Source: Thermoanaerobacter sp. A7A (GTDB lineage Bacteria; Bacillota; Thermoanaerobacteria; Thermoanaerobacterales; Thermoanaerobacteraceae). From it: DNA of 50,971 bases. Positions 1 to 6,273 of the stretch are shown here, one piece after another. The position numbers and the translations under genes were made by a program. The notes below the pieces were generated by a model. The model did not search any database and was not told where the DNA came from. It saw only the letters and a list, made by a program, of their open reading frames with translations. Position 1 is the first letter of the stretch. Each line of letters opens with the position of its first letter. Location of the stretch: assembly GCF_000445185.1 (NCBI RefSeq), contig NZ_AVAF01000085.1, forward strand, positions 1-50,971. Reading direction: 5' to 3'.

Positions 1-93
1 CAATCATACTTACTTGAGTGCCGGGAAACTTAGCAAGCTCAAAAGACGGAGGCGGGGCTGGAGCCACGGATGGCGGAAGCTGCCACCTGAGAC
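1..93 (+). ncRNA. Partial structured RNA-like element with an AYGGAY-loop hairpin
   Basis: No open frame is visible here, but the sequence folds well. GCC (63-65) and GGC (72-74) close an ACGGAT loop (66-71), and outer pairing GGC/GCU with AGC/GCC surrounds it. The same kind of loop occurs twice in the element at 1281-1546. It runs directly into an intrinsic terminator, so it looks like the 3' end of a transcript that starts left of the window. It could be a degenerate TwoAYGGAY-type RNA or another leader or trailer RNA; only one such loop is seen, so the family assignment is weak. Confidence 0.35.
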
Positions 94-115
94 AAGGGAG
101 AAATCCCTTTTTTTT
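94..115 (+). terminator. Intrinsic terminator
   Basis: A 6-bp stem, AAGGGA (94-99) with TCCCTT (104-109), carries a GAAA loop and is followed by a T-run. It ends the structured element at the left edge and insulates spoIID from upstream transcription. Confidence 0.8.
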
Positions 116-155
116 GTAGACAGAGGTAGGGGTGATAAGAGGGCTTAATTAGATA

Positions 156-184
156 GAATAAATATATACATAAGGACATATATT
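156..184 (+). promoter_or_regulatory. Sigma-E-type promoter of spoIID
   Basis: GAATAAA (156-162) and CATATATT (177-184) lie 14 bp apart. This fits the sigma-E consensus (-35 KMATAWW, -10 CATACAMT, 14-15 bp spacer). spoIID is a mother-cell sigma-E gene in Bacillus subtilis, so the match is functionally expected. The match is read by eye. Confidence 0.6.
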
Positions 185-215
185 TTATTTAGTAGTTCAC
201 AATCGGAGGGGAAAA

Positions 216-1268
216 ATGAAATATGCCATTTATGGAATTTCTTTAATATTTTTTAGTTTAATAATTTTACCTTCTATAATAGTTTTTGGTTTTAATTCTC
301 ACAAAACTTCCTCAACACCTGCGAGTGAGGTCAAGCTTATTGATGGAGGGAAGCTAGTAAAATTAGACAATTTAGATAATACAGATTTGTACCATACAGT
401 GAATGTCTTTATAACAAATCAAAACAAAATCCAGAAAATGGATTTAGAAGAGTATGTAAAAGGAGTAGTTGCTGCAGAAATGCCTGCAGAATTTGAAATG
501 GAAGCTTTAAAGGCACAAGCTGTTGCAGCGAGGACTTATGCGCTCTCAAAAGAAATAGCTTTGGGAGGTAAGGGCTGCGAGTTACATCCGGGGGCTGATG
601 TGTGCACCGATTCTGAACATTGCCAAGCATGGCAATCTGAGGGGGAGCTGAAGGAAAAATGGGTAGAAAATTTTGATAAATACTATGCTAAAATATCTCA
701 AGCAGTAGAAGATACAAAAGGGCTTGTATTAGTTTACGATGATGCTTTAATTGTGCCAGCTTATCATGCTATAAGTGGAGGAAAAACAGAAAATTCTGAG
801 GAGGTATGGCATAGCAAAATTCCCTATTTAAGAAGTGTTGTTTCTCCTGGAGAAGAAGTAGCATCAAAATATAAAACTACTGTTGTGGTATCAAAAGAGG
901 AATTTATAAATAAATTAAAACAAAAAGAGCCTTCTTTGAAGTTGAATAGTAGCAATATTTTAAATCAAGTAAAAGATGTAGAAAAAACACAAGCTGGGCA
1001 CGTTAAAACGTTGAAAATAGGGAATATAACCTTTAGCGGAGAAGAAATAAGGGAGGTATTTAATCTAAACTCTACAAATTTTAGCTTTGAGGCACAAGGA
1101 AATAACATTGTAATAACTGTCATAGGTTATGGTCACGGAGTGGGAATGAGTCAATATGGGGCAAATGCATTGGCAAAACAGGGTAAAAAATTTGATGAAA
1201 TATTGAAATACTATTATACAGGAGTAGAAATAGTAAAAATCGAAAATTTATTAAAAATACAGCACTGA
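216..1268 (+). CDS. spoIID: Stage II sporulation protein D (SpoIID), peptidoglycan lytic transglycosylase
   Basis: SpoIID cuts septal and cortex-side peptidoglycan during engulfment, working in the mother-cell membrane with SpoIIP and SpoIIM. The 350-residue protein has an N-terminal membrane segment (about 5-26), then the SpoIID/LytB domain. The motif VVAAEMPAEFEMEALKAQAV contains Glu88, the position of the catalytic glutamate in B. subtilis SpoIID. Residues Cys121, His124, Cys130 and Cys136 form a plausible zinc-binding insert, as in clostridial SpoIID. The C-terminal GYGHGVGMSQYGA motif is typical. The ATG is preceded by a good site (GGAGGGG, 206-212) and by a sigma-E-like promoter. The gene ends on a hairpin that has lost its T-run through a downstream insertion (see 1258-1569). 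Confidence 0.95.
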   Translation: MKYAIYGISLIFFSLIILPSIIVFGFNSHKTSSTPASEVKLIDGGKLVKLDNLDNTDLYHTVNVFITNQNKIQKMDLEEYVKGVVAAEMPAEFEMEALKAQAVAARTYALSKEIALGGKGCELHPGADVCTDSEHCQAWQSEGELKEKWVENFDKYYAKISQAVEDTKGLVLVYDDALIVPAYHAISGGKTENSEEVWHSKIPYLRSVVSPGEEVASKYKTTVVVSKEEFINKLKQKEPSLKLNSSNILNQVKDVEKTQAGHVKTLKIGNITFSGEEIREVFNLNSTNFSFEAQGNNIVITVIGYGHGVGMSQYGANALAKQGKKFDEILKYYYTGVEIVKIENLLKIQH

Positions 1269-1280
1269 TAAAGTGCTGTA
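1258..1280 (+). repeat. Terminator-hairpin direct repeat, copy 1
   Basis: This 23-bp segment, containing ACAGCACT-GATAA-AGTGCTGT, forms a hairpin overlapping the end of spoIID. It is identical to 1547-1569. Copy 1 has no T-run behind it; copy 2 has one. The pair flanks the inverted-repeat element 1281-1546 and looks like a duplicated insertion target. Confidence 0.8.
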
Positions 1281-1546
1281 CAGACTGTAGACAAACTTTC
1301 GTAAAGTAGATATTTTGCATAAGGAGCGACTTGTTACAAAGCGGTAACAAAACTTAACAAGACCGAGGGTGGAGGCAGGGCCGAAGCCATGGATGGCGAA
1401 GGCGGGCACCTTAAGGCATGGATGCCGATTGTGCCCGGTACCCTGCCGGAACCTAAAGGTCGAGCTTTAGTTTTGTCACTTTGGAACATCGGAGCGCCGA
1501 TGCAAAATATCTACTTTGAATATTTTTTAACTTTGTCAACAAACTG
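1281..1546. mobile_element. MITE-like long inverted-repeat element inserted in the spoIID terminator
   Basis: The two halves of this 266-bp segment pair with each other almost throughout. The ends are imperfect inverted repeats (CAG-CTGTAGACAAAC... against CAGTTTGTTGACAAAG...). A perfect 18-bp arm lies at 1303-1320 and 1500-1517, and pairing continues inward (GTTACAAAGCGGTAACAAAAC side against the GTTTTGTCACTTTGGAAC side) to a GGCAGGG/CCCTGCC stem (1374-1380, 1441-1447). The element encodes no convincing protein and is flanked by a 23-bp direct repeat. It is either a non-autonomous mobile element or a large structured RNA gene, possibly both. Confidence 0.6.
1374..1447 (+). ncRNA. TwoAYGGAY-like RNA core
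   Basis: The closing stem GGCAGGG (1374-1380) pairs with CCCTGCC (1441-1447) and encloses two hairpins. The first is GCC-ATGGAT-GGC (1386-1397). The second is GGGCAC (1404-1409) with GTGCCC (1431-1436) around GGC-ATGGAT-GCC (1415-1426). Two terminal loops reading A-Y-G-G-A-Y are the defining feature of the TwoAYGGAY RNA motif described from comparative genomics in Clostridia. Assignment is by recall of that motif; a covariance-model search was not possible. Confidence 0.6.
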
Positions 1547-1575
1547 TACAGCACTGATAAAGTGCTGTATTTTTT
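1547..1575 (+). terminator. Intrinsic terminator (direct-repeat copy 2, with T-run)
   Basis: ACAGCACT (1548-1555) pairs with AGTGCTGT (1561-1568) and is followed by a T-run. It is the second copy of the 23-bp hairpin at the end of spoIID and is the only copy that keeps the T-run, so it is probably the original spoIID terminator split off by the insertion. Confidence 0.75.
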
Positions 1576-1604
1576 GTATAAATAATTAAGTTAGTGGTTA
1601 AAAT
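1576..1604 (+). promoter_or_regulatory. Sigma-F-type promoter of spoIIQ-like gene
   Basis: GTATA (1576-1580) and GGTTAAAAT (1596-1604) are separated by exactly 15 bp, as in forespore sigma-F promoters (-35 GYATA, -10 GGnnAnAnT). B. subtilis spoIIQ is a sigma-F gene. The -35 sits immediately behind the terminator copy at 1547-1575. Confidence 0.55.
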
Positions 1605-1623
1605 ACCATTTGGAGGTGAAAAT

Positions 1624-2460
1624 GTGAGAATAAACAGGGAAAATTTAATAAGATTTTTTGATAGAAAGGGTTTTTACATAGTATTATTTTTATCCATAGT
1701 AGTGATAGCCGCTACATCAATATATGTTACTAATAATAATTTAAAAAAATTAGAAGAACTCAAAAAAGCACAGCAAGAAGAAATTAATTCGGCTATTGAA
1801 AGTGATTGGGGTTATAAAAGAGAACTAGCGCAAGCTCAGGGAAAAAAAGAACAGCAAAATAATTCTACAACTGTTATCAGTCAACAAGAAGAAAGTAACG
1901 TATCTGACAAAAAAGAAAATCTTCAACCAGTAACAAAAAATAGTGACGAAGTTAAAAGTTCAGGGAAAAATGATAGTTTAACAAACAGTAAAGTAACAAC
2001 TGCTATGGCAAGTAATACCTCTACTATAAAAAAGGATAATAGTTTATCTTCTGCGAAATTAGTTTTACTGAAGCCTGTAAATGGAGACATAATATTAGAA
2101 TTTGCCAAAGATAAGCTTGTATTTTCAAAAACCCTTCAAGAATGGACAACTCATAAAGGTGTAGATATTGGATCAAACTTAGGAGAACCTGTATTGTCAG
2201 CTATGGATGGAATTGTGACAAAAGTATATAAAGATCCAAAATTAGGGAATACTGTTGTTATAAAAAATGGAAAATGGGAAACGCGGTATGCAAATTTAGA
2301 CGATGAGATTTTAGTAAAGGAACAAGAAAAAGTAGTAAGAGGACAGCAAATAGGGAAAATAGGAGTATCGGCAAAGTTTGAAGTTGGAGAAGGCCCCCAC
2401 TTACATTTTGAACTTTTAGAAAATGGAATACCTTTTGACCCAATAGCATATTTTAAATAA
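1624..2460 (+). CDS. spoIIQ: SpoIIQ-like M23 family metallopeptidase
   Basis: This is a forespore-membrane protein of the engulfment/feeding-tube complex that pairs with SpoIIIAH across the intermembrane space. The start is GTG 1624, directly behind a strong site (TGGAGGTGAA, 1611-1620); the in-frame ATG at 1594 lies before that site. The 278-residue product has one N-terminal membrane segment (about 16-35), a Lys/Gln/Ser-rich low-complexity linker and a C-terminal LytM/M23 domain. The zinc ligands are intact: His177 and Asp181 in HKGVDIG, and His259/His261 in GPHLHFE. B. subtilis SpoIIQ lacks one of these, whereas clostridial homologues keep them. YANL replaces the usual YxHL before the last motif. 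Position between spoIID and spoIIID supports the call. Confidence 0.85.
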   Translation: MRINRENLIRFFDRKGFYIVLFLSIVVIAATSIYVTNNNLKKLEELKKAQQEEINSAIESDWGYKRELAQAQGKKEQQNNSTTVISQQEESNVSDKKENLQPVTKNSDEVKSSGKNDSLTNSKVTTAMASNTSTIKKDNSLSSAKLVLLKPVNGDIILEFAKDKLVFSKTLQEWTTHKGVDIGSNLGEPVLSAMDGIVTKVYKDPKLGNTVVIKNGKWETRYANLDDEILVKEQEKVVRGQQIGKIGVSAKFEVGEGPHLHFELLENGIPFDPIAYFK

Positions 2461-2475
2461 GAACACCTGTTTAAG

Positions 2476-2512
2476 AAAGACTTGAATATTTTCCGTATTC
2501 AAGTCTTTTTTG
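2476..2512 (+). terminator. Intrinsic terminator after spoIIQ
   Basis: AGACTTGAATA pairs with TATTCAAGTCT around a short TTTTCCG loop and is followed by T6. Confidence 0.9.
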
Positions 2513-2591
2513 TTTTTATAAATATTCTAATGGCTTTGTTTTGGCATATACATATTAATGAGATTTGAAAAATTTAAAGGGGGTTTTGGTT

Positions 2592-2852
2592 TTGAAAGAT
2601 TACATAGAAGAAAGAACTTTGGAAATATCAAAATACATAATAGAACACAAAGCAACGGTAAGAGAAGCTGCAAAGGTTTTTGGAGTTAGCAAAAGCACAG
2701 TTCACAAAGATGTGACAGAAAGGCTTCCTGATATAAATTTTGAATTATATAAAGAAGTGAGAGAGATTCTGAGTAAAAATAAAGCAGAAAGGCATATAAG
2801 AGGAGGAAAAGCCACCAAAATAAAATATCAAAAACTGAACAATAAATTTTAA
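2592..2852 (+). CDS. spoIIID: Sporulation transcriptional regulator SpoIIID
   Basis: SpoIIID is a small DNA-binding protein that activates or represses many mother-cell genes of the sigma-E regulon. The 86-residue product carries a helix-turn-helix (about residues 20-45, TVREAAKVFGVSKSTVHKDV) followed by the conserved TERLPDIN and HIRGGKATKIKY segments, and it matches the family length. The chosen start is TTG 2592, giving LKDYIEERTLEISKYI, which aligns with B. subtilis MHDYIKERTIKIGKYI. The site AAAGGGGG (2576-2583) is 8 bases upstream. A TTG at 2565 is also in frame but would lie ahead of the ribosome binding site. Confidence 0.93.
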   Translation: MKDYIEERTLEISKYIIEHKATVREAAKVFGVSKSTVHKDVTERLPDINFELYKEVREILSKNKAERHIRGGKATKIKYQKLNNKF

Positions 2853-2910
2853 GAAAATAAAAGAGGATTTTGTAAATTTGTAGCGAATTAATAAATTGAT
2901 AATAAATTAA

Positions 2911-2962
2911 ACATTTCGGCATTAATGTCGATAATTTAAATGGATGCCATTTTTGTCGAAAT
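2911..2962 (+). repeat. Nested inverted repeat in the spoIIID-mbl spacer
   Basis: ATTTCG near 2911 can pair with CGAAAT near 2961, and inside it GGCAT pairs with ATGCC. The same stretch contains a 16-bp near-palindrome of the form TCGGCATTAATGTCGA. It lies just ahead of mbl and may be an operator or an mRNA hairpin. No clear promoter was recognised. Confidence 0.35.
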
Positions 2963-2983
2963 ACATAAGAAAGGTGTGTTTGG

Positions 2984-4015
2984 ATGTTTGCGATCTCTAA
3001 GGATATCGGAATTGACCTTGGCACGGCATCTGTCCTGGTCTACATCAAAGGGGAAGGGATTGTTTTAAAAGAACCATCAGTTGTAGCAATTGATAGAACT
3101 ACTAATAAAATTCTTGCAGTTGGCGAAGAAGCACAAAGAATGGTAGGCAGGACGCCAGGGAATATATTAGCTATAAAGCCTCTAAGGGCGGGAGTAATTT
3201 CTGACTACGAGATTACAGAGAAAATGCTTCGGTATTTTATAAACAAATCCTGTGGGGGAAGGTTTTTATTAAGACCGAAAATAATGATTAGTATTCCAAG
3301 TGGCGTAACACAGGTAGAAAAAAGAGCTGTCATTGATGCAGCATTACAAGCAGGAGCGCGAAAAGCTTATCTCATCGAAGAACCTATTGCAGCAGCCATA
3401 GGAGCAGGATTAGATATATCACAGCCAAGTGGAAATATGATTGTAGATATTGGAGGAGGCACCACTGACATAGCTGTAATTTCTTTGGGGAGTTCAGTGG
3501 TGTCTAAAAATATTAAAGTAGCAGGTGATAATTTTGATGGGGCAATTATCCGTTACATGAGGAAAAAGTATCACATCATAATAGGAGAAAGAATGGCAGA
3601 AGAAATAAAAATAAATATAGGTACTGCCTATTTTGATGGCAAAGAAGAGAAAATGCTAGTAAAAGGGAGAAGCTTAATATCTGGTTTGCCTCAAAATGTA
3701 GAAGTGACTTCCAGTGAAATATGTGAAGCATTAAAAGAGCCTCTTGAAGAAATTGTTGAAGCTGTACACAGTGTATTAGAAAGAACACCTCCTGAATTAG
3801 CGGCGGACATAAGTGACAAAGGGATAGTACTCACGGGGGGCGGAGCGTTGCTAAAAGGAATGGACAGGCTTTTAAGGGAAAGGATGAATACACCTGTGTA
3901 TCTTGCAAATGACCCTATAAGTTGTGTGGTTTTAGGTACGGGGAAAGCATTGGATTCTCTTGAATTATTAGAAAAATCAGAAACTGTAATTGATGTATAC
4001 AAAATCGATAAATAA
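2984..4015 (+). CDS. mbl: MreB-family rod-shape actin homologue (Mbl-type)
   Basis: This bacterial actin polymerises under the membrane and guides sidewall peptidoglycan synthesis. The 343-residue protein has the actin-fold phosphate-1 motif IGIDLGTASVLVY near residue 10, phosphate-2 MIVDIGGGTTDIAV near 152-165 and adenosine motif GIVLTGGGALLKGMDRLL near 285. It lies directly after spoIIID and before flhO/flhP, which is the B. subtilis order for mbl, so Mbl is preferred over MreB or MreBH. The ATG at 2984 follows an AAGGTG site. Confidence 0.92.
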   Translation: MFAISKDIGIDLGTASVLVYIKGEGIVLKEPSVVAIDRTTNKILAVGEEAQRMVGRTPGNILAIKPLRAGVISDYEITEKMLRYFINKSCGGRFLLRPKIMISIPSGVTQVEKRAVIDAALQAGARKAYLIEEPIAAAIGAGLDISQPSGNMIVDIGGGTTDIAVISLGSSVVSKNIKVAGDNFDGAIIRYMRKKYHIIIGERMAEEIKINIGTAYFDGKEEKMLVKGRSLISGLPQNVEVTSSEICEALKEPLEEIVEAVHSVLERTPPELAADISDKGIVLTGGGALLKGMDRLLRERMNTPVYLANDPISCVVLGTGKALDSLELLEKSETVIDVYKIDK

Positions 4016-4027
4016 GAAGGTGATTTT

Positions 4028-4783
4028 ATGTTAAGAGGGCTTTACACTGCCTCTTCGGGGATGATTACCCAAACTAAGATAATGGATGTTTTGGCGAATA
4101 ATCTTGCAAATGTTAATACAGTAGGATATAAAAGAGATGTGGTAGTTACTTCCTCTTTTCCAAATTTTGAAGTAACAAGACATGGGGGCGATAACATACC
4201 GCCTAACGGGAAAATTGGAAGAATGGATTACGGGGTGTTAGTTGATACTTTTCATACAAATTTTGAAGAAGGGGCTTTTTCTCAAACCAATGGTAAGTTA
4301 GACTTTGCGATAGATGGCAATGGCTTTTTTGTGATAGATACCCCTAATGGTCAAAGATACACAAGGGATGGTTCTTTTACTTTATCAAAAGATGGATATT
4401 TAGTTACACAAGAAGGATATATTGTAGAAGGGGAAAATGGGCCTATACAGTTGTCACAAGGAGACATTTCTGTTGATGAGATGGGTAATATAATAAACAA
4501 TGGTCAATTTGTGGACAGGCTTAGAATTGTGGATTTTGATAATTATGATGGTTTAAGAAAAGAGGGCAATAATTTATTTTTTATAGATAACAGTACCAAT
4601 GTACAGGTTATTCCTGCAACAGGGAAAATAAAACAAGGTTTTTTAGAACAGTCAAATGTGAATTCAGTTAAAGAAATGGTAAATATGATAAGCGTGATGA
4701 GAAATTATGAATCAAATCAGAAGGTTGTAATTGCTTTTGATGAGACTCTTGGAAAAGCTGTTAACGAAGTTGGAAAAGTATAA
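4028..4783 (+). CDS. flhO: Flagellar hook-basal body rod protein (FlgF/FlhO-type)
   Basis: This is an axial protein of the flagellar distal rod, exported by the flagellar type III system. The 251-residue protein begins with the conserved N-terminal rod motif LRGLYTASSGMITQ...NNLANVNTVGYKRD, has the central FlgF/FlgG core (GNGFFVIDTPNGQRYTRDGSF) and ends with the C-terminal coiled segment GFLEQSNVNSVKEMVNMISVMRNYESNQK. It is 12 bp downstream of mbl with a good site (AAGGTGAT), so it is co-transcribed. It corresponds to B. subtilis flhO by position. Confidence 0.9.
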   Translation: MLRGLYTASSGMITQTKIMDVLANNLANVNTVGYKRDVVVTSSFPNFEVTRHGGDNIPPNGKIGRMDYGVLVDTFHTNFEEGAFSQTNGKLDFAIDGNGFFVIDTPNGQRYTRDGSFTLSKDGYLVTQEGYIVEGENGPIQLSQGDISVDEMGNIINNGQFVDRLRIVDFDNYDGLRKEGNNLFFIDNSTNVQVIPATGKIKQGFLEQSNVNSVKEMVNMISVMRNYESNQKVVIAFDETLGKAVNEVGKV

Positions 4784-4798
4784 GGAGGGTAAAAGCTT

Positions 4799-5599
4799 AT
4801 GATGAGAGCATTGTGGTCTGCGGCATCTGGTATGACTGCTCAGCAACTTAATGTAGATGTCATTGCGAATAATCTAGCAAATGTAAATACTACTGCTTTT
4901 AAAAGGGATAGAGCAGAGTTTAAAGATTTAATATACCAAACTTTACAAAGAGAAAATGTTTATGGTGGCCAAGGTAAACCTGTCAATATGCAAGTAGGGG
5001 TAGGAGTAAGGCTATCAGCAATTGTAAAAGATTTTACTGGAGGAAGTCTCCAGCAGACAGACAATCCTTTGGATTTGGCATTAGATGGAGAAGGCTTTTT
5101 TGCAGTTTTAGGACCTGATGGCAAGGTTTATTATACAAGAGATGGAAGCTTTAAATTGAGTCCTAATGGGAATAATTTGATGCTTGTAACAGCAGATGGG
5201 TATCCCGTACTAGATGACAGCGGTAATCCCATAGTTTTTGACAGCACTGAAAAAGATATATCGGTATCACCTATGGGTGTGATAAGCGTAAAAAATCCTG
5301 ACGGAACTACTCAAGAAGTAGCTACTTTAGGAATCTATAATTTTGTCAATACTCAGGGACTTTTAAGTGTGGGTAGTAATCTCTATGAGCCAACAGAAGC
5401 ATCAGGACAGCCTGGTACAAGAGATGACTTTGAAGGAAGAATGGGTAAAGTCATGCAAGGATTTTTAGAAACCTCCAATATTCAAATTGTTAAAGAAATG
5501 GTGGATATGATTGCGGCACAAAGAGCTTATGAGATAAATTCAAAGGCTATACAAGCAGCTGATGAAATGCTGGGAATTGCAAATAATCTGAGAAGATAG
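4799..5599 (+). CDS. flhP: Flagellar hook-basal body rod protein (FlgG/FlhP-type)
   Basis: This is a distal-rod protein and paralogue of the preceding gene. It has the same layout: N-terminal MRALWSAASGMTAQQL...NNLANVNTTAFKRD, core GEGFFAVLGPDGKVYYTRDGSFKL, and C-terminal GFLETSNIQIVKEMVDMIAAQRAYEINSK. At 266 residues it is close to FlgG length. The start is ATG 4799, with a second ATG codon immediately after it, behind an AGGAGGGT site. It corresponds to B. subtilis flhP. Confidence 0.92.
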   Translation: MMRALWSAASGMTAQQLNVDVIANNLANVNTTAFKRDRAEFKDLIYQTLQRENVYGGQGKPVNMQVGVGVRLSAIVKDFTGGSLQQTDNPLDLALDGEGFFAVLGPDGKVYYTRDGSFKLSPNGNNLMLVTADGYPVLDDSGNPIVFDSTEKDISVSPMGVISVKNPDGTTQEVATLGIYNFVNTQGLLSVGSNLYEPTEASGQPGTRDDFEGRMGKVMQGFLETSNIQIVKEMVDMIAAQRAYEINSKAIQAADEMLGIANNLRR

Positions 5600-5624
5600 T
5601 TATAATTGAAAGGAATGACATTGC

Positions 5625-5960
5625 ATGGAAATAAATCCTATAAGTAATAATGCTGTAAATAAACTGCAAATTGATTTGCGAAAAGATGGAAGTGATTTTG
5701 AACGAATAATACAACAGGCAATAAAAGACAAAGACAAGCAAAAACTTAAAGAAGTATGTCAGCAATTAGAGGCGACTTTTATAGGGCTTATGTTAAATGA
5801 GATGAGAAAGACAATTCCAGAAGATTCATTGACCGGAAATAGCCTGGCGAAGGATGTTTTTACTTCTATGTTATACGATAAATATGCTGAAATGTTGGCG
5901 CAAAATGGTTCTTTTGGACTGGCTGACCAAATATATAATCAACTTTCTAAGAAAGTTTGA
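5625..5960 (+). CDS. Rod-binding protein (FlgJ N-terminal domain)
   Basis: A 111-residue protein with the FlgJ-N rod-binding domain: QLEATFIGLMLNEMRKTIPE, then AKDVFTSMLYDKYAEMLAQ and SFGLADQIYNQL. It has no glucosaminidase domain, unlike proteobacterial FlgJ, so it is probably a rod cap or chaperone that needs a separate muramidase. It sits 25 bp after flhP and ends on a terminator, closing the mbl-flagellar transcript. Start is ATG 5625, with GAAAGGA 11 bases upstream. Confidence 0.85.
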   Translation: MEINPISNNAVNKLQIDLRKDGSDFERIIQQAIKDKDKQKLKEVCQQLEATFIGLMLNEMRKTIPEDSLTGNSLAKDVFTSMLYDKYAEMLAQNGSFGLADQIYNQLSKKV

Positions 5961-5985
5961 AAGGGTGCTTGCCCTTTTTATTTTT
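5960..5985 (+). terminator. Intrinsic terminator after the rod gene
   Basis: AAAGGG pairs with CCCTTT around a TGCTTG loop and is followed by a T-rich run. It begins on the last base of the rod-gene stop codon. Confidence 0.85.
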
Positions 5986-6017
5986 CATTTTTTTGTGATA
6001 TAATCAATGATAAGCCA

Positions 6018-6068
6018 CTGTTTTGTCATATCTTCTAATTCCGCTAAAAAGAGGTGGTTAAAACAGTT
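6018..6068 (+). repeat. Inverted repeat upstream of the IS607 remnant
   Basis: ACTGTTTT and AAAACAGT bracket about 35 bp and are followed by an A/T-rich tract of repeated ATATATAAAA. This may be a sub-terminal region of the decayed insertion element. Nothing else is recognised between 5986 and 6109. Confidence 0.3.
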
Positions 6069-6109
6069 GACAAAAATATATAAAAATATATAAAAACCTA
6101 TTGGATACG

Positions 6110-6190
6110 TTATATACCTTCCTTATCCCAATTTCTCAAAGTTTGTATTGATACTCCTAATTTTTTAGAAAACTCACCTATTGAATACAT
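6110..6190 (-). pseudogene. tnpA: Truncated IS607-type TnpA (serine recombinase) N-terminus
   Basis: Read on the minus strand, an ATG behind a good GAGGTGATT site opens a 26-codon frame, MYSIGEFSKKLGVSIQTLRN followed by WDKEGI and a stop. This is the MerR-like helix-turn-helix that begins IS607-family serine recombinases (typical continuation KLKPHRTxGGHRRY). The rest of the recombinase, including the catalytic serine domain, is missing. It points away from tnpB, whereas in intact IS607 elements tnpA and tnpB run in the same direction, so the locus has been rearranged or contains scraps of two elements. Confidence 0.8.
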
Positions 6191-6273
6191 TACAATCACC
6201 TCAATCATATTATATCTCAAATGTAGTAGAAGTTATAAACAAAAAAAGTTAAAAAAAGTGGTAAAGGAAGTGC

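Noticed and set aside
1389-1589. 66-codon plus-strand open frame inside the inverted-repeat element
   Set aside because: It lies in the paired arms and loops of the structured element, has no ribosome site, and its sequence is explained by the RNA fold.
6018-6068. ACTGTTTT/AAAACAGT repeat as a terminator
   Set aside because: The loop is about 35 bases, no T-run follows, and a good terminator already lies at 5960-5985.
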